Notes under the pieces: generated by a model | Told to the model about the DNA's origin: nothing | The model's input: only the letters and a program-made list of their open reading frames with translations | The model's database searches: none | In this document: piece by piece, positions 48,086 to 57,079 of the stretch | How positions within the stretch are numbered: position 1 is the first letter of the stretch | Layout of the letters: the number at the start of each line of letters is the position of its first letter | Program-made: the position numbers and the translations under genes | Origin: Rhodospirillum centenum SW | GTDB taxonomy: Bacteria; Pseudomonadota; Alphaproteobacteria; Azospirillales; Azospirillaceae | Length of the DNA: 64,000 nucleotides | Direction of reading: 5' to 3' | Assembly (NCBI RefSeq): GCF_000016185.1 | Contig: NC_011420.2 | Location: forward strand, 4,147,501-4,211,500

Positions 48086-49111
48086 TCAGCCGGCGCGGGC
48101 CAGGGGCGGATGCTTCTCTGCCGGCGATTCCCTCTCCAGATGCTCCCGGTAGTGCCCGATCGTGCGGGTCAGGCCCTCGGCCAGCGTCGTCGTCGGGCGC
48201 CAGCCGAGCCGCTCCAGCGCCGGGCCGGTGTCGGCCGCGCGGATCATCTCCAGCGGCCGGTCGGGCAGAGCCCCGAAGTGCAGCAGGTCGCTCCGCCCCA
48301 GCATCTCCCCCGCGAGCGTCAGGCAGTCGCGCAGCGTCACCAGCCGGCCGGTGCCGATGTCGATGGAGTCCGCTCCGGTATAGGGGGCGAGGCCGGCACG
48401 CAGGAAGGCATCGGTCACGTCGTCCACGAACACCCAGTCCACCGGCCGCAGTCCACTGCCCAGCCGTGCCGGCTCGCCCCGCAGCAGCGCCAGGAGGGAG
48501 GCCGGGATGACCTTGTACTCCTTCTGTCCCGGCCCGTAGGTCATCATCAGCCGCAGCACCGTCACCGGCAGCCCGTGCAGCGCCGCCATCATCCGGGCAT
48601 AGCCGGCCGTGGTCCATTTCGCGGCGGCATAGGGGGAAGACGGGACGGCCTCACCGGCCTCGCCGGTCGGCTCCTCCAGCGACGCCGCCAGCACCAGCCG
48701 GTCCACGCCGCGGCGGGTCGCCTCCACCAGCACGTTGACGGTGGCGATCACGTCGTTGCGGATGCTCTCCCCGATCAGATCGACCTCGCGCCCGCCGCGG
48801 CTGTCGCTGGTCAGGTGGTAGACGATCTCCGGCCGGATGTGGGCGAAGGCTTCGGCCAGCCGCTCGGGGACGCTGGCATCGCAGGGCCACCAGCCGGCGG
48901 GTTCCGCCGGCAGGCCCGGGCGCCAGGGGCTGCGCGACATGCCCCAGACCTGCGCCCCCAGCCGGCCCAGACGGGTCACCAGATGCGCGCCCAGGAAGCC
49001 ACTGGCCCCGATCACCAGCACCCGTCGGCCCCGCAGGGCGCTGACATCGATCGACGGTGGGGTGACCGCCGATGGGGGGCGCAGCGACGAGGGGGGCGGT
49101 GTCGCGGGCAT
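48086..49111 (-). CDS. NAD-dependent epimerase/dehydratase
   Basis: A 341-residue extended SDR. VLVIGASGFLGAHLVTRLG is the Rossmann loop. PYAAAKWTTAGY carries the catalytic Y-x3-K, and MMTYGPGQKEYKVIPASLLA is a typical substrate-loop motif. DWVFVDDVTDAFLRAG and RLGWRPTTTLAEGL complete the fold. It acts on a nucleotide sugar (epimerisation, reduction or dehydration); which one is not decided. First gene of the long minus-strand set, divergent from another epimerase at 49519. Confidence 0.85.
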   Translation of the reverse strand: MPATPPPSSLRPPSAVTPPSIDVSALRGRRVLVIGASGFLGAHLVTRLGRLGAQVWGMSRSPWRPGLPAEPAGWWPCDASVPERLAEAFAHIRPEIVYHLTSDSRGGREVDLIGESIRNDVIATVNVLVEATRRGVDRLVLAASLEEPTGEAGEAVPSSPYAAAKWTTAGYARMMAALHGLPVTVLRLMMTYGPGQKEYKVIPASLLALLRGEPARLGSGLRPVDWVFVDDVTDAFLRAGLAPYTGADSIDIGTGRLVTLRDCLTLAGEMLGRSDLLHFGALPDRPLEMIRAADTGPALERLGWRPTTTLAEGLTRTIGHYREHLERESPAEKHPPLARAG

Positions 49112-49518
49112 GGGACCTCCGCTTTCCGGTGGGGGGAATCCCGGCGGGGATGCATGGGCGGGCTCTGAACGTGGTTCACTTTAGGATCGGAAACCGAAAG
49201 AGGATCGACCCTGCCAGACGGCGGAGCCTGCCGGCGCCGGACCTATGGCCTTGGGAAGGGGGCAGGCCGAGGGCCGGCCTGCTCCCTGCCAAGTTCCTGC
49301 AGCGCCATGGCAAGGGCGAAAGCGGGTGATCCCCGCGGCGTCGGGGGCCTCCCCGCCCGGCGGGGCGGCATCCCCGTACCGTACATGCGGGGGCGGCGGA
49401 GTACTCCCCCTGCCTGCCGTGCCGCGCTGCACCCTGCCCGCCACAGCCCCCGTTTAACAGGCGATCCGCCGGACCGATCTGGCCGGCGCCGACACTGGCA
49501 GACGAAGGATTCACCGCG
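49112..49518. other. Divergent promoter region of the two epimerase genes
   Basis: A 407-bp spacer that must drive glycan genes in both directions. It contains a 7-bp inverted repeat GCAGGCC / GGCCTGC (49262-49282) and a GGAGTACTCC palindrome near 49400. GAAGGATTCACC before ATG 49519 is the right-hand ribosome-binding site. No gene or RNA structure is supported. Confidence 0.5.
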
Positions 49519-50619
49519 ATGAAGGTGCTGGTTACCGGGTCGGAAGGATACATCGGGTCCGTCCTCGGCCCGTACCTGATCGCCCGTGGGCATCGGGTTA
49601 CCGGGCTGGACACCGGCTTCTACACGGCCGGACTGCTCTATCAGGACGCCAAGGAGCGGCCGCCGCTGGTGGCGCGCGACATCCGCGATGTCGGGCCCGA
49701 GGACCTCCAGGGCTTCGACGCCGTCGTGCATCTGGCCGAACTGTCGAACGATCCGCTCGGCGCGCATGACCGCGACACCACCATGGACATCAACTGGAAC
49801 GGCTCGCGCTCGCTGGCCGAGGCCGCGCGGCGGGCCGGGGTGCGCCGCTTCGTCTACGCCTCCTCCTGCTCCGTCTACGGTGTCGGCAACGAGGGCGAGG
49901 TGAAGGACGAGACCTCCGAACCCGATCCGCGCACGGCCTATGCCGAGTGCAAGGTGCTGTGCGAGCGGCACCTCGCCACGGTGAACGATCCAGACCGCTT
50001 CGCCACCACCTGCCTGCGCAACGCCACGGCCTTCGGCGCGTCGCCGCGCATGCGTTTCGACATCGTGCTGAACAACCTCGCCGGGCTGGCCTGGACCACC
50101 GGCCGCATCGCCATGTCCAGCGACGGTACGCCGTGGCGGCCACTGGTCCACGTCCTGGACATCTGCCGCGCCGTGGAGCTGACGCTGGCGGCGCCGTCGG
50201 AGCGGGTGGCCGGGCAGATCTTCAATGTCGGCGCCGATGACCAGAACTACCGCGTGCGGGAGATCGCCGGCATCGTCGGCGAGGTCTTCACCGGATCGGA
50301 GGTGACCTTCGGCGAGCCCGGCGCGGACAACCGCAGCTACCGCGTCTCCTTCGCCCGGATCCGGGAGCATCTGCCGGATTTCCGCTGCGACTGGTCGGCC
50401 CGGGCGGGAGCGGTGCAGCTCCACAGCCTGTTCCGCGCCATCGCCCTCTCGGGGGAGGATTTCGAGGCACCGCCCTTCACCCGGCTGAAGGAGTTGCGGC
50501 GTCTGCTCGACCTGGGACGGCTCGACGGCCGCTTCCGCTGGCACGGGCTGGACATCGACGAGCCGCACACCGGCACGCAGGCAGGCGGTGCCGCGCCGCA
50601 GGCCCGGGCCGTCGCCTGA
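49519..50619 (+). CDS. NAD-dependent epimerase/dehydratase
   Basis: A 366-residue extended SDR. MKVLVTGSEGYIGSVLGPYL is a clean Rossmann start. VYASSCSVYG, AYAECKVLCER (Y-x3-K) and LRNATAFGASPRMRFD are the substrate-side motifs. It resembles UDP-glucose 4-epimerase-like enzymes and SDRs that reduce or epimerise 4-keto sugars. It could supply the missing 4,6-dehydratase or a reductase step, but the characteristic dehydratase TGTD-type loop is not seen. It is the start of a plus-strand run with VanZ-like and glycosyltransferase genes. Confidence 0.85.
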   Translation: MKVLVTGSEGYIGSVLGPYLIARGHRVTGLDTGFYTAGLLYQDAKERPPLVARDIRDVGPEDLQGFDAVVHLAELSNDPLGAHDRDTTMDINWNGSRSLAEAARRAGVRRFVYASSCSVYGVGNEGEVKDETSEPDPRTAYAECKVLCERHLATVNDPDRFATTCLRNATAFGASPRMRFDIVLNNLAGLAWTTGRIAMSSDGTPWRPLVHVLDICRAVELTLAAPSERVAGQIFNVGADDQNYRVREIAGIVGEVFTGSEVTFGEPGADNRSYRVSFARIREHLPDFRCDWSARAGAVQLHSLFRAIALSGEDFEAPPFTRLKELRRLLDLGRLDGRFRWHGLDIDEPHTGTQAGGAAPQARAVA

Positions 50620-50632
50620 GACCGTCGCGGCC

Positions 50633-51832
50633 GTGATCCTGCCCCTGCGGCTTCCGGCAGCGGCGGCGGCGCTGGTCTGCCTCGCCGCCGTTCTCTACGG
50701 CTCCCTCCATCCGTTCCGCTTCGCCTGGCCGGAGACGGGAGCGGCGTCGGCATGGCTGTCCGCCGGGTCGGAGGGCAGCCACGCGGCGGAGATGCTGGTA
50801 AACCTGCTGCTCTATGCGCCGACGGCGGCCCTGGCCGTCGCGGCCCGGGGCGGGGTGTCGATGCGCCGCGCGGCCCTGCTGGCCGGGTTCGGGGGCTTTC
50901 TCCTGTCCCTGGGGGTGGAGACGGCGCAGACTGTGATGCCCGACCGCACCTCCAGTCTGCTGGATCTGGGCCTCAACACCCTCGGCGCCGCGCTGGGTGG
51001 GGCGATGGGGGCGGTCGTGGCGCCGCGTCTGGTCCGGGGACTGTCCCTGCGCCGGGTGGTGGCACAGCCCTTCGTGCTGCTGCTGCTGGCGGCGGTCGCC
51101 GGCTACCGTCTCTATCCCTATGTGCCCTCGCTCGACCCCGACCATGTCTGGGCGGGCTTCTACTACGCCTTCGACCTGCACACGGCACCGCCCCTGACGG
51201 TGCTGCGCGGTACCGTCACCTGGCTGACCCTTGCGGTGCTGGTGGAGGCCTTGTCGGGGCGCCGGCTGGCGCGGCTGGCGGCGCCGCTCGCCATCGCCCT
51301 GCTGCTGGTGGCCGAGGTGACGCTGGACCGTAACCGGCTCTATGCCTCCGATCTGCTGTCGGCGCTGCTGGGGGGGATGCTCTGGGCCGTCGTGCCCTGG
51401 CGGCGCGGGCCCTGGCGCTGGCTGCTGGCCGGGCTGGCGGTCGCGGCCGTCGTCGCCGGGCGTCTGCGTGCCGGCGACGCCCTGACCGATCCGCTGGCGG
51501 GGCTGGTTCCCTTCGCGGAACTGCACGGGCGCCATCTGACGGCTGTCTTCCTGGCCCTGTTCGAAAAGACCTTCCGCCTGGGATCCGTGCTCTGGCTGCT
51601 CTGGTCGGCCGGGCTGGACCGGCGGCGGGCGGCCCTGGGTTTCGCAGGACTGCTGCTGCTGGGGGAGGTGGTCCGGACGGTGCTTGGGGGCGTGCCGCTG
51701 ACGACGGATGTGGCCCTCGTCCTGATCCTGGCGGCCGTCTGGCGGCTGCTGGAACCGGCACGGCCTCCACCGCCGGCCGTGCCGGGTCGCAGCTGTGGTA
51801 CCGGGGACACGCTCCCGTCCCGGTCGCTGTGA
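50633..51832 (+). CDS. VanZ-like family membrane protein
   Basis: About 399 residues with roughly ten hydrophobic helices. The VanZ core is HAAEMLVNLLLYAPTAALAV, followed by LLSLGVETAQTVMPDRTSSLLDLGLNTLGAALG with its conserved ETxQ and R-x-x-S-x-x-D-x-x-x-N residues. VanZ proteins are short; here a second half of further helices follows. In this glycan region it may have a polymerase or membrane scaffolding role, but that is a guess. The start is uncertain (GTG 50633; the frame is open from GTG 50588, overlapping the epimerase end). Confidence 0.75.
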   Translation: MILPLRLPAAAAALVCLAAVLYGSLHPFRFAWPETGAASAWLSAGSEGSHAAEMLVNLLLYAPTAALAVAARGGVSMRRAALLAGFGGFLLSLGVETAQTVMPDRTSSLLDLGLNTLGAALGGAMGAVVAPRLVRGLSLRRVVAQPFVLLLLAAVAGYRLYPYVPSLDPDHVWAGFYYAFDLHTAPPLTVLRGTVTWLTLAVLVEALSGRRLARLAAPLAIALLLVAEVTLDRNRLYASDLLSALLGGMLWAVVPWRRGPWRWLLAGLAVAAVVAGRLRAGDALTDPLAGLVPFAELHGRHLTAVFLALFEKTFRLGSVLWLLWSAGLDRRRAALGFAGLLLLGEVVRTVLGGVPLTTDVALVLILAAVWRLLEPARPPPPAVPGRSCGTGDTLPSRSL

Positions 51833-52048
51833 CCTCTCCTCCGGGACGAAACCAAACCGTGTCCCGCATCGTTTCTGAACCTGAGAAGCCGGATTCAGCC
51901 CAGGGCGTGGAAGATGACCCGGGCGTCGGAGAGTCCGGACGCGGCCGCACCGCAAGCCCGACCCGGCGCGGCCTGTGACAAAAAGGGGGAATCCCGTGCC
52001 GGTCGTTTCCACCACCCTCGTTCCCGCGGCACAGCCGGGGAGGTCCTG

Positions 52049-52951
52049 ATGCCCCTGGTCTCCATCGGTCTGCCGGTCTTCAACGGCGAGCGCTACCTGG
52101 CCCGGGCGATCGAGACGATCCTCGGCCAGAGCTTCCGGGACTTCGAACTGATCGTCTGCGACAACGCCTCGACGGACCGGACCCCGGCGATCCTGGCCGA
52201 GGCGGCCCGCCACGATGACCGCATCCGCTATGTCCGCAACAACGCCAACATCGGCGCGGCGCCGAACTGGAACCGGGTCTTCTCCATGGCGACCGGCGTG
52301 CTGTTCAAGTGGGCGTCGCACGATGACCTTCATGCCCCCACCTATCTGGAACGCTGCGTTGCCGCCATGCAGGCCGATCCGGGCCTGGTGCTCTGCCACA
52401 CCGCCACCACGCTGGTGGACGAGGACGAGGCGGAACTGCCCCGCGACCCGCTCGACGGCACCTACCGGGACCGGGCGGGCAACCTGCGCTTCGGGGCTCC
52501 GCCCCCGACCCGGGCGCAGAGTCCCGACCCCGTGCAGCGCTTCCGCGATATCCATGTGGACATGATCCGCTGCTTCGACATCTTCGGGCTGATGCGCAGC
52601 GACGTGCTCCGGCGCACTGCGTTGCACCGCTCCTATTACGGGTCGGACAAGGCGCTGCTGGTGGAACTGGCGTTGCTGGGGCGTTTCTCCGAGGTGCCGG
52701 AGCCGCTGTTCCTGAAGCGCGACCATGCCGAGACATCGCTGACCCTCTCGGCGGCGGAGAAGGCGCGCTGGATCGACCCGGCCTGCCGGCCCCCGAAGCT
52801 GCTGCCGCGTCGCCTCTACTACGCCCAGGTGCTCGACGCGCTGGGGCGCAGCGGGCTGTCACCGGCGGAGAAGGCGCGCTGTCTGGGCATCATCGCGGCG
52901 AACGTGAAATGGCGCGGCCTGCTGCGTCGGGCGCTGCCGCACCAGAGCTGA
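52049..52951 (+). CDS. Family 2 glycosyltransferase
   Basis: A 300-residue GT-A enzyme. VSIGLPVFNGERYLARAIET is the donor-binding start. LIVCDNASTDRTP and FKWASHDDLHAP follow, the latter carrying the Asp-Asp metal site. SYYGSDKALLVELALLG contains the likely catalytic-base Asp. It transfers a sugar in glycan assembly. GGGGAGGTCCTG lies just upstream of ATG 52049. Its stop codon is built into the left arm of a 21-bp inverted repeat. Confidence 0.87.
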   Translation: MPLVSIGLPVFNGERYLARAIETILGQSFRDFELIVCDNASTDRTPAILAEAARHDDRIRYVRNNANIGAAPNWNRVFSMATGVLFKWASHDDLHAPTYLERCVAAMQADPGLVLCHTATTLVDEDEAELPRDPLDGTYRDRAGNLRFGAPPPTRAQSPDPVQRFRDIHVDMIRCFDIFGLMRSDVLRRTALHRSYYGSDKALLVELALLGRFSEVPEPLFLKRDHAETSLTLSAAEKARWIDPACRPPKLLPRRLYYAQVLDALGRSGLSPAEKARCLGIIAANVKWRGLLRRALPHQS

Positions 52952-52997
52952 CCGTGCGGGATCGTTTCCACGTCGCGGAAACGATCCCGCACGGTCA
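52949..52997. terminator. 21-bp perfect inverted repeat overlapping the glycosyltransferase stop
   Basis: Arms 52949-52969 and 52977-52997 are fully complementary with a 7-nt loop (ACGTCGC). The left arm starts with the TGA stop. It lies between convergent genes, so it could end both transcripts, though neither side has a T-tract. Confidence 0.7.
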
Positions 52998-53023
52998 TGC
53001 GTCCCGCGGCGGGAAGAAGAATC

Positions 53024-53677
53024 TTAAAGACACAATTTGCAGGCGTGGAAGCCCTCGGCATAGCCCTCCGGGGCCGCCGACTGGATGCCGCGCAGCCGCA
53101 TCAGTCCCAGGAAGGTCTCCGGCGTGAACCAGGAGCGGGCGCGCTGGCTGCCGAAATGCTGCATCAGCAGGCCGGCCTTGCGCTCCGCCGCAGCGCGGGT
53201 CAGGGGCACATACAGGTTGGGGTTGCCGGTGTCGCCGTCGTATTTCGGGATCTCGTATTCCAGGACCAGGTGGTTGCGGAAGCTGTTCCAGGTCAGATCC
53301 GCCAGTGTGCGGTGATCCTGGTGCCGGTCCTCGCGGTGATGGGTCAGGACCAGATCAGGTTGTCCGCTCCGTTTCAGGGCTTCGAAGCACTGCTTGATCT
53401 CCGTGAACTGTGCGGGGAAGAAGCCGTCGCGGAAGGTGTGGACGTCGATCCGGCTGCGGGCCGCCCCGTGCAGGAAGTCCGCGGCGCTGTCCCGCGCCTC
53501 GGCGGCCCGGACATCGTCGGCGGCGAAGACGACCCAGTGGACGCTGCTGCCGGGATGGCGTTCCAGCAGGGTCAGCAGGGTGCCGCCACAGCCGATCTCC
53601 ACATCGTCGGAATGGGCGCCCAGGCACAGGATGTCGAGCGGCGTGCCGGGGCCGCGGCCGAGGGAGAGGGTCAGCAT
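53024..53677 (-). CDS. PIG-L family deacetylase
   Basis: A 217-residue zinc-dependent LmbE/PIG-L enzyme. ILCLGAHSDDVEIGCGGTLL carries the metal-binding AH-x-DD. LTHHREDRHQDHRTLADLTW holds the second metal-binding region (H-x-D-H). It removes an N-acetyl group from an amino sugar or related substrate. ATG 53677 matches the family start, with upstream in-frame codons rejected as Pro/Arg-rich. It is the last gene of a minus-strand set with the module B nucleotidyltransferase and methyltransferase. Confidence 0.9.
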   Translation of the reverse strand: MLTLSLGRGPGTPLDILCLGAHSDDVEIGCGGTLLTLLERHPGSSVHWVVFAADDVRAAEARDSAADFLHGAARSRIDVHTFRDGFFPAQFTEIKQCFEALKRSGQPDLVLTHHREDRHQDHRTLADLTWNSFRNHLVLEYEIPKYDGDTGNPNLYVPLTRAAAERKAGLLMQHFGSQRARSWFTPETFLGLMRLRGIQSAAPEGYAEGFHACKLCL

Positions 53678-53684
53678 GGCGCCC

Positions 53685-54524
53685 TCACGCGGCGGCGAAG
53701 CCGACGGCACGCGGCGTCGGGGCGCTGTTGTCCTGGGGCTGGTCCTGCGGGTCGCGCCAGACCTCCCAGGGGGCAGGACCGGGGGACAGGGCCGCTTCCA
53801 GCGTCTGAAGATCCTTGAAGGTGTCGCAGCCGCGCCAGAAGCCGGTATGTTCATGCACCAGCAGCCGGCGGGCGTCGATCAGGCGCTGGAAGGGCTCCTC
53901 CACCAGTTCCTCGCCGGGCACGATGTAGTCGAAGATCTCCTGTCGGAACGCGAAGTAGCCCGCATTCACCCAGAGATCCGCGTCCTCCACATTGTCCACC
54001 CGTGTCACCCGTCCCGCCGTGTCATGGCGGACGAAGTGGAAGCTGGTGTTCGGCCGCGCCGCCATGAAGGCGGCCGTCGCGTTGCTGGCCGCCAGCCTGT
54101 CCGTGATCTCCGGCAACGGGCAGTCGGTCAGCCCGTCGCTGTAGTTGGCCAGGAACATCTCCTCGTCGCGCAGGAAGCGGCGGACGGCCAGCAGGCGCTG
54201 GCCGATGTTGCTGGCGGTGCCCGTGTCCACGAAGGTGATACGCCAGTCGTCGATGTCGCGGCGCAGCAGTTCCAGCCGCTTCGCCCCTTCCGACAGCACG
54301 AAGTCGTTGGACACGCACTCATCGTACTTCAGGAAGAAGTCCTTGATGACGTGTCCCTTGTGGCCCAGGCACAGAATGAAGTCCTTGTGCCCGTAATGGG
54401 CGTAGTAGCGCATCAGGTGCCACAGGATCGGCCGGGTGCCGATCGGCACCATCGGCTTCGGCAAGGCGTCGGAATAATCGCGCATGCGGAGTCCGAGGCC
54501 GCCGCAGAACAGGACCACTTTCAT
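53685..54524 (-). CDS. Divergent sugar nucleotidyltransferase (glycan module B)
   Basis: A 279-residue NTP-transferase of the RfbF/GalU superfamily. The loop reads FCGGLGLRMRDYSDALPKPM, where the standard AGGxGTR is altered to CGGLGLR. IGTRPILWHLMRYYAHYGHKD, LCLGHKGHVIKDFF and NAGYFAFRQEIFDYI follow the same order as RfbF. It probably makes a nucleotide sugar, likely CDP- or another NDP-sugar, but altered active-site residues suggest a different donor or sugar. Its stop and the next gene's start are 7 bp apart; its start overlaps the methyltransferase stop (ATGA). Confidence 0.82.
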   Translation of the reverse strand: MKVVLFCGGLGLRMRDYSDALPKPMVPIGTRPILWHLMRYYAHYGHKDFILCLGHKGHVIKDFFLKYDECVSNDFVLSEGAKRLELLRRDIDDWRITFVDTGTASNIGQRLLAVRRFLRDEEMFLANYSDGLTDCPLPEITDRLAASNATAAFMAARPNTSFHFVRHDTAGRVTRVDNVEDADLWVNAGYFAFRQEIFDYIVPGEELVEEPFQRLIDARRLLVHEHTGFWRGCDTFKDLQTLEAALSPGPAPWEVWRDPQDQPQDNSAPTPRAVGFAAA

Positions 54525-55837
54525 GGCGCGGTTCCCTTCGAGAGATCGGCGGGGTCGATGATGACGGGTTCGGGGATCGGCACGATGAAGCGGCCGCCCC
54601 AGTCGGCGATGGGGGCGAGCTGACGCATGATCTCGTCCTTCAGGTTCCAGGGCAGGATCAGCACGCAGTCCGGCCGCGTCCGGTCGATCCGATCGGGCGG
54701 GTGGATCGGGATGCGGGTACCGGGCAGCAGGCGCCCGTGCTTGTAGGGGTTGCGGTCCACCGTGTAGTCCAGCAGGTCGGTGCGGATGCCGCAGTAGTTC
54801 AACAGCGTGTTGCCCTTGCCCGGGGCGCCGTAGCCGACGACGCTCAGCCCCTGGTCACGCAGGTCCGACAGCAGCCGGAGCAGCCGCCGCTTGGTCCGGC
54901 GCACCCGGGCGTCGAAGGCGCGATAGGTCGCCATGTCCTCCAGCCCCCGCTCGCGCTCGGTGGCGCAGAGCGCCTCCACCGCCGGCATCGTCGGGTGCGC
55001 GGCTCCCTCATGGCAGGCGTAGATGCGCAGGGAGCCGCCATGGGTCCACAGCTCCTCCACATCGAACACCCGCAGCCCGTGTCCCGCCAGCAGGCGGCGC
55101 ACCGTGCCCAGGGAGAAGTAGGAGAAATGCTCGTGGTAGATCGTGTCGAACTGGTTCTCCTCGATCAGCCGCAGCAGATGGGGGAATTCCAGGGTCAGCA
55201 CGCCTTCCGGCTTCAGCAGCACCGGGAAGCCGCCGACAAAGGCGTGCAGGTCCGGCACCTGTGCCAGCACATTGTTGCCGGCGATCAGGTCGGCCTGTCT
55301 GCCCTCGGCCGCCAGTTCCCGTGCCAGAGCGGCATCGAAGAAGCGGACCAGGGTCGGCACACCCGCTTCCTCTGCCACGCGCGCGACATTTGCGGCGGGC
55401 TCGATGCCCAGGCAGGGGATGCCGCGCTCGACCGCGTTGCGCAGCAGGTAGCCGTCATTGCTCGCCACCTCGACGACGAAGCTGTTCCGGCCCAGGCCGA
55501 AGCGTGCCGTCATCGCCGCCACATAGTCGGCGGCATGCGCCAGCCATGCCCGGGAGAAGGAGGAGAAGTAGGCGTACTCGCCGAAGATGTCGTCCGGCGG
55601 CACATATTCGCCGAGCTGCACCAGCCAGCAGTGCGGGCAGACCTTGACGTCCAGCGGGTAGAACATCTCCCCTTCGTCGGCCCGCTCCGGCGGGACGAAG
55701 CTCTCGCACAGGGGGGAGAGGCCCAGATCGACGAAGGGCTCCAGGCCGTGGCTGCAGGCGCGGCAGGTCGTATGCCCGCGGCTGCGGGCGGCGGTGTCGC
55801 CCTGGGGGGCGCCGTGGGTCAGGACGGAGGCGTCCAT
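54521..55837 (-). CDS. SAM-dependent C-methyltransferase-like protein (glycan module B)
   Basis: A 438-residue paralogue of the protein at 41312-42583, with the same domain order: N-terminal zinc-binding CRACSHGLEPFVDLG and CPHCWLVQ, SAM loop [34 protein letters not shown] and C-terminal VVGYGAPGKGNTLLNY plus VDRNPYKHGRLLPG. It probably methylates a keto-sugar nucleotide. Overlaps the module B nucleotidyltransferase by 4 bp, so the pair is made together. Confidence 0.85.
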   Translation of the reverse strand: MDASVLTHGAPQGDTAARSRGHTTCRACSHGLEPFVDLGLSPLCESFVPPERADEGEMFYPLDVKVCPHCWLVQLGEYVPPDDIFGEYAYFSSFSRAWLAHAADYVAAMTARFGLGRNSFVVEVASNDGYLLRNAVERGIPCLGIEPAANVARVAEEAGVPTLVRFFDAALARELAAEGRQADLIAGNNVLAQVPDLHAFVGGFPVLLKPEGVLTLEFPHLLRLIEENQFDTIYHEHFSYFSLGTVRRLLAGHGLRVFDVEELWTHGGSLRIYACHEGAAHPTMPAVEALCATERERGLEDMATYRAFDARVRRTKRRLLRLLSDLRDQGLSVVGYGAPGKGNTLLNYCGIRTDLLDYTVDRNPYKHGRLLPGTRIPIHPPDRIDRTRPDCVLILPWNLKDEIMRQLAPIADWGGRFIVPIPEPVIIDPADLSKGTAP

Positions 55838-56018
55838 GGTGGCTCCGGGTCGGGTCAGAGAAGCTCCCGGGGAAGAACCCGTGGCCGCGGCACTCGGCCC
55901 GGGGTTTCTGGTGGCGCCCCGCCTGGGGAGGCCCCTACGGCGGAGGGGGCATCAAGTGTCCAGGCGGAGGATCGCCGGGCCTTCCGGGGGAGGGGAGAGC
56001 CGAAGGGCGGAGCGCCCC

Positions 56019-56822
56019 TCATTCCTGGTCGGCGGGGGGCCCCAGCCGGGCCGCCAGCGCGAAGAGGACACGGGGGCGGTCGGGGTGGATGAACAGGAAG
56101 TTGTGGATGTAGGCGTCGCTGTAGGAGGCGCCGACCCGCTTGGCGTTCTCCGGCCGCTGCAGGATTTCCGGGCGGAAACGTCCGAGCGGATGCAGGCGCC
56201 CCTCATGCAGGAAGAAGCCCCGGTAGCCCAGACCCGCCAGCATCGTCTCGATCCGCTGGCGGGCTCCGGGGACGTGCCTGTCCTCGCTGCCGACCAGGAT
56301 CGTGGGGCGGTCGCGGGCAATGCACTGCCGCCCGCCCTCCAGGATCGGGTATTCGTGCCCTTCGGCATGCACCTTGAGAAAGCCGAGATCGCGCAGACCC
56401 AGCCCGTCCAGGGTGCGGAGAGGAACCTCAAGGGTGCGGCGCTCGAACTCCCGGTTCACCGCCTCCTCGATGGTGGCGCGGGAGGCCAGCTCCCCTGCCG
56501 CCGTCAGGGGGATGGCGAGGCGGGCGGTGCCCTCCTGATCCGACAGGGCGCAGGCCAGCACCTCGACATTGCGGCCGGTTCCGCGCCGCAGCTTCGCAGC
56601 CAGCGCCGGGTTCGGTTCCACCGCCACGGTCCGGGCGGAGGCACGGGCGATGTGCCAGGTGTAGACCCCGACATTGGCCCCGACATCGACCGACGTTCCG
56701 TCGGGGTCGCAGAGCAGGGGAACCAGGGGCAGCTCCATCTCGCCGGCTGTCAGTCCGCGACGGGCGCGCAGCCGCAGCTTCGCACTCTCCGGCACGACCT
56801 GTCGCAACAGGGTCCCAAGCAT
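56019..56822 (-). CDS. FkbM-family methyltransferase
   Basis: About 267 residues. SVDVGANVGVYTWHIAR is the SAM-binding loop, AVEPNPALAAKLRR the acidic post-I motif, and FLKVHAEGHEYPILEGG the FkbM signature (D/H-x-E-G-H/Y variant, with His replacing Asp in KVHAEG). Such enzymes O-methylate sugars in surface glycans. ATG 56822 with GCGGAG upstream is preferred; the frame is open to 56870. Located upstream of module B on the same strand with a 181-bp gap. Confidence 0.84.
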   Translation of the reverse strand: MLGTLLRQVVPESAKLRLRARRGLTAGEMELPLVPLLCDPDGTSVDVGANVGVYTWHIARASARTVAVEPNPALAAKLRRGTGRNVEVLACALSDQEGTARLAIPLTAAGELASRATIEEAVNREFERRTLEVPLRTLDGLGLRDLGFLKVHAEGHEYPILEGGRQCIARDRPTILVGSEDRHVPGARQRIETMLAGLGYRGFFLHEGRLHPLGRFRPEILQRPENAKRVGASYSDAYIHNFLFIHPDRPRVLFALAARLGPPADQE

Positions 56823-57079
56823 GTGATCGAACTCCGCAGTCGGTTCCGAGGGGCAGGCGCGGGATGGCAACCGTTCCGGTCCATGCCGTCCACAGGCGCG
56901 TTACCTTGCTAAACAGAGTTCCTGCCTGGCCGGACAGCGGTAACAGGTGTCTTCCCCAATTCCCGCCGCCTCTACCGAAGGAAGGAATCGGCAGCATGCA
57001 GACGCCCTACCTCGGAAGAGGGCGGGAGCTTTTGCCGCGTGTGCGCTTTCTTCGCCGTGTGACACAGACGGGGACAGTA

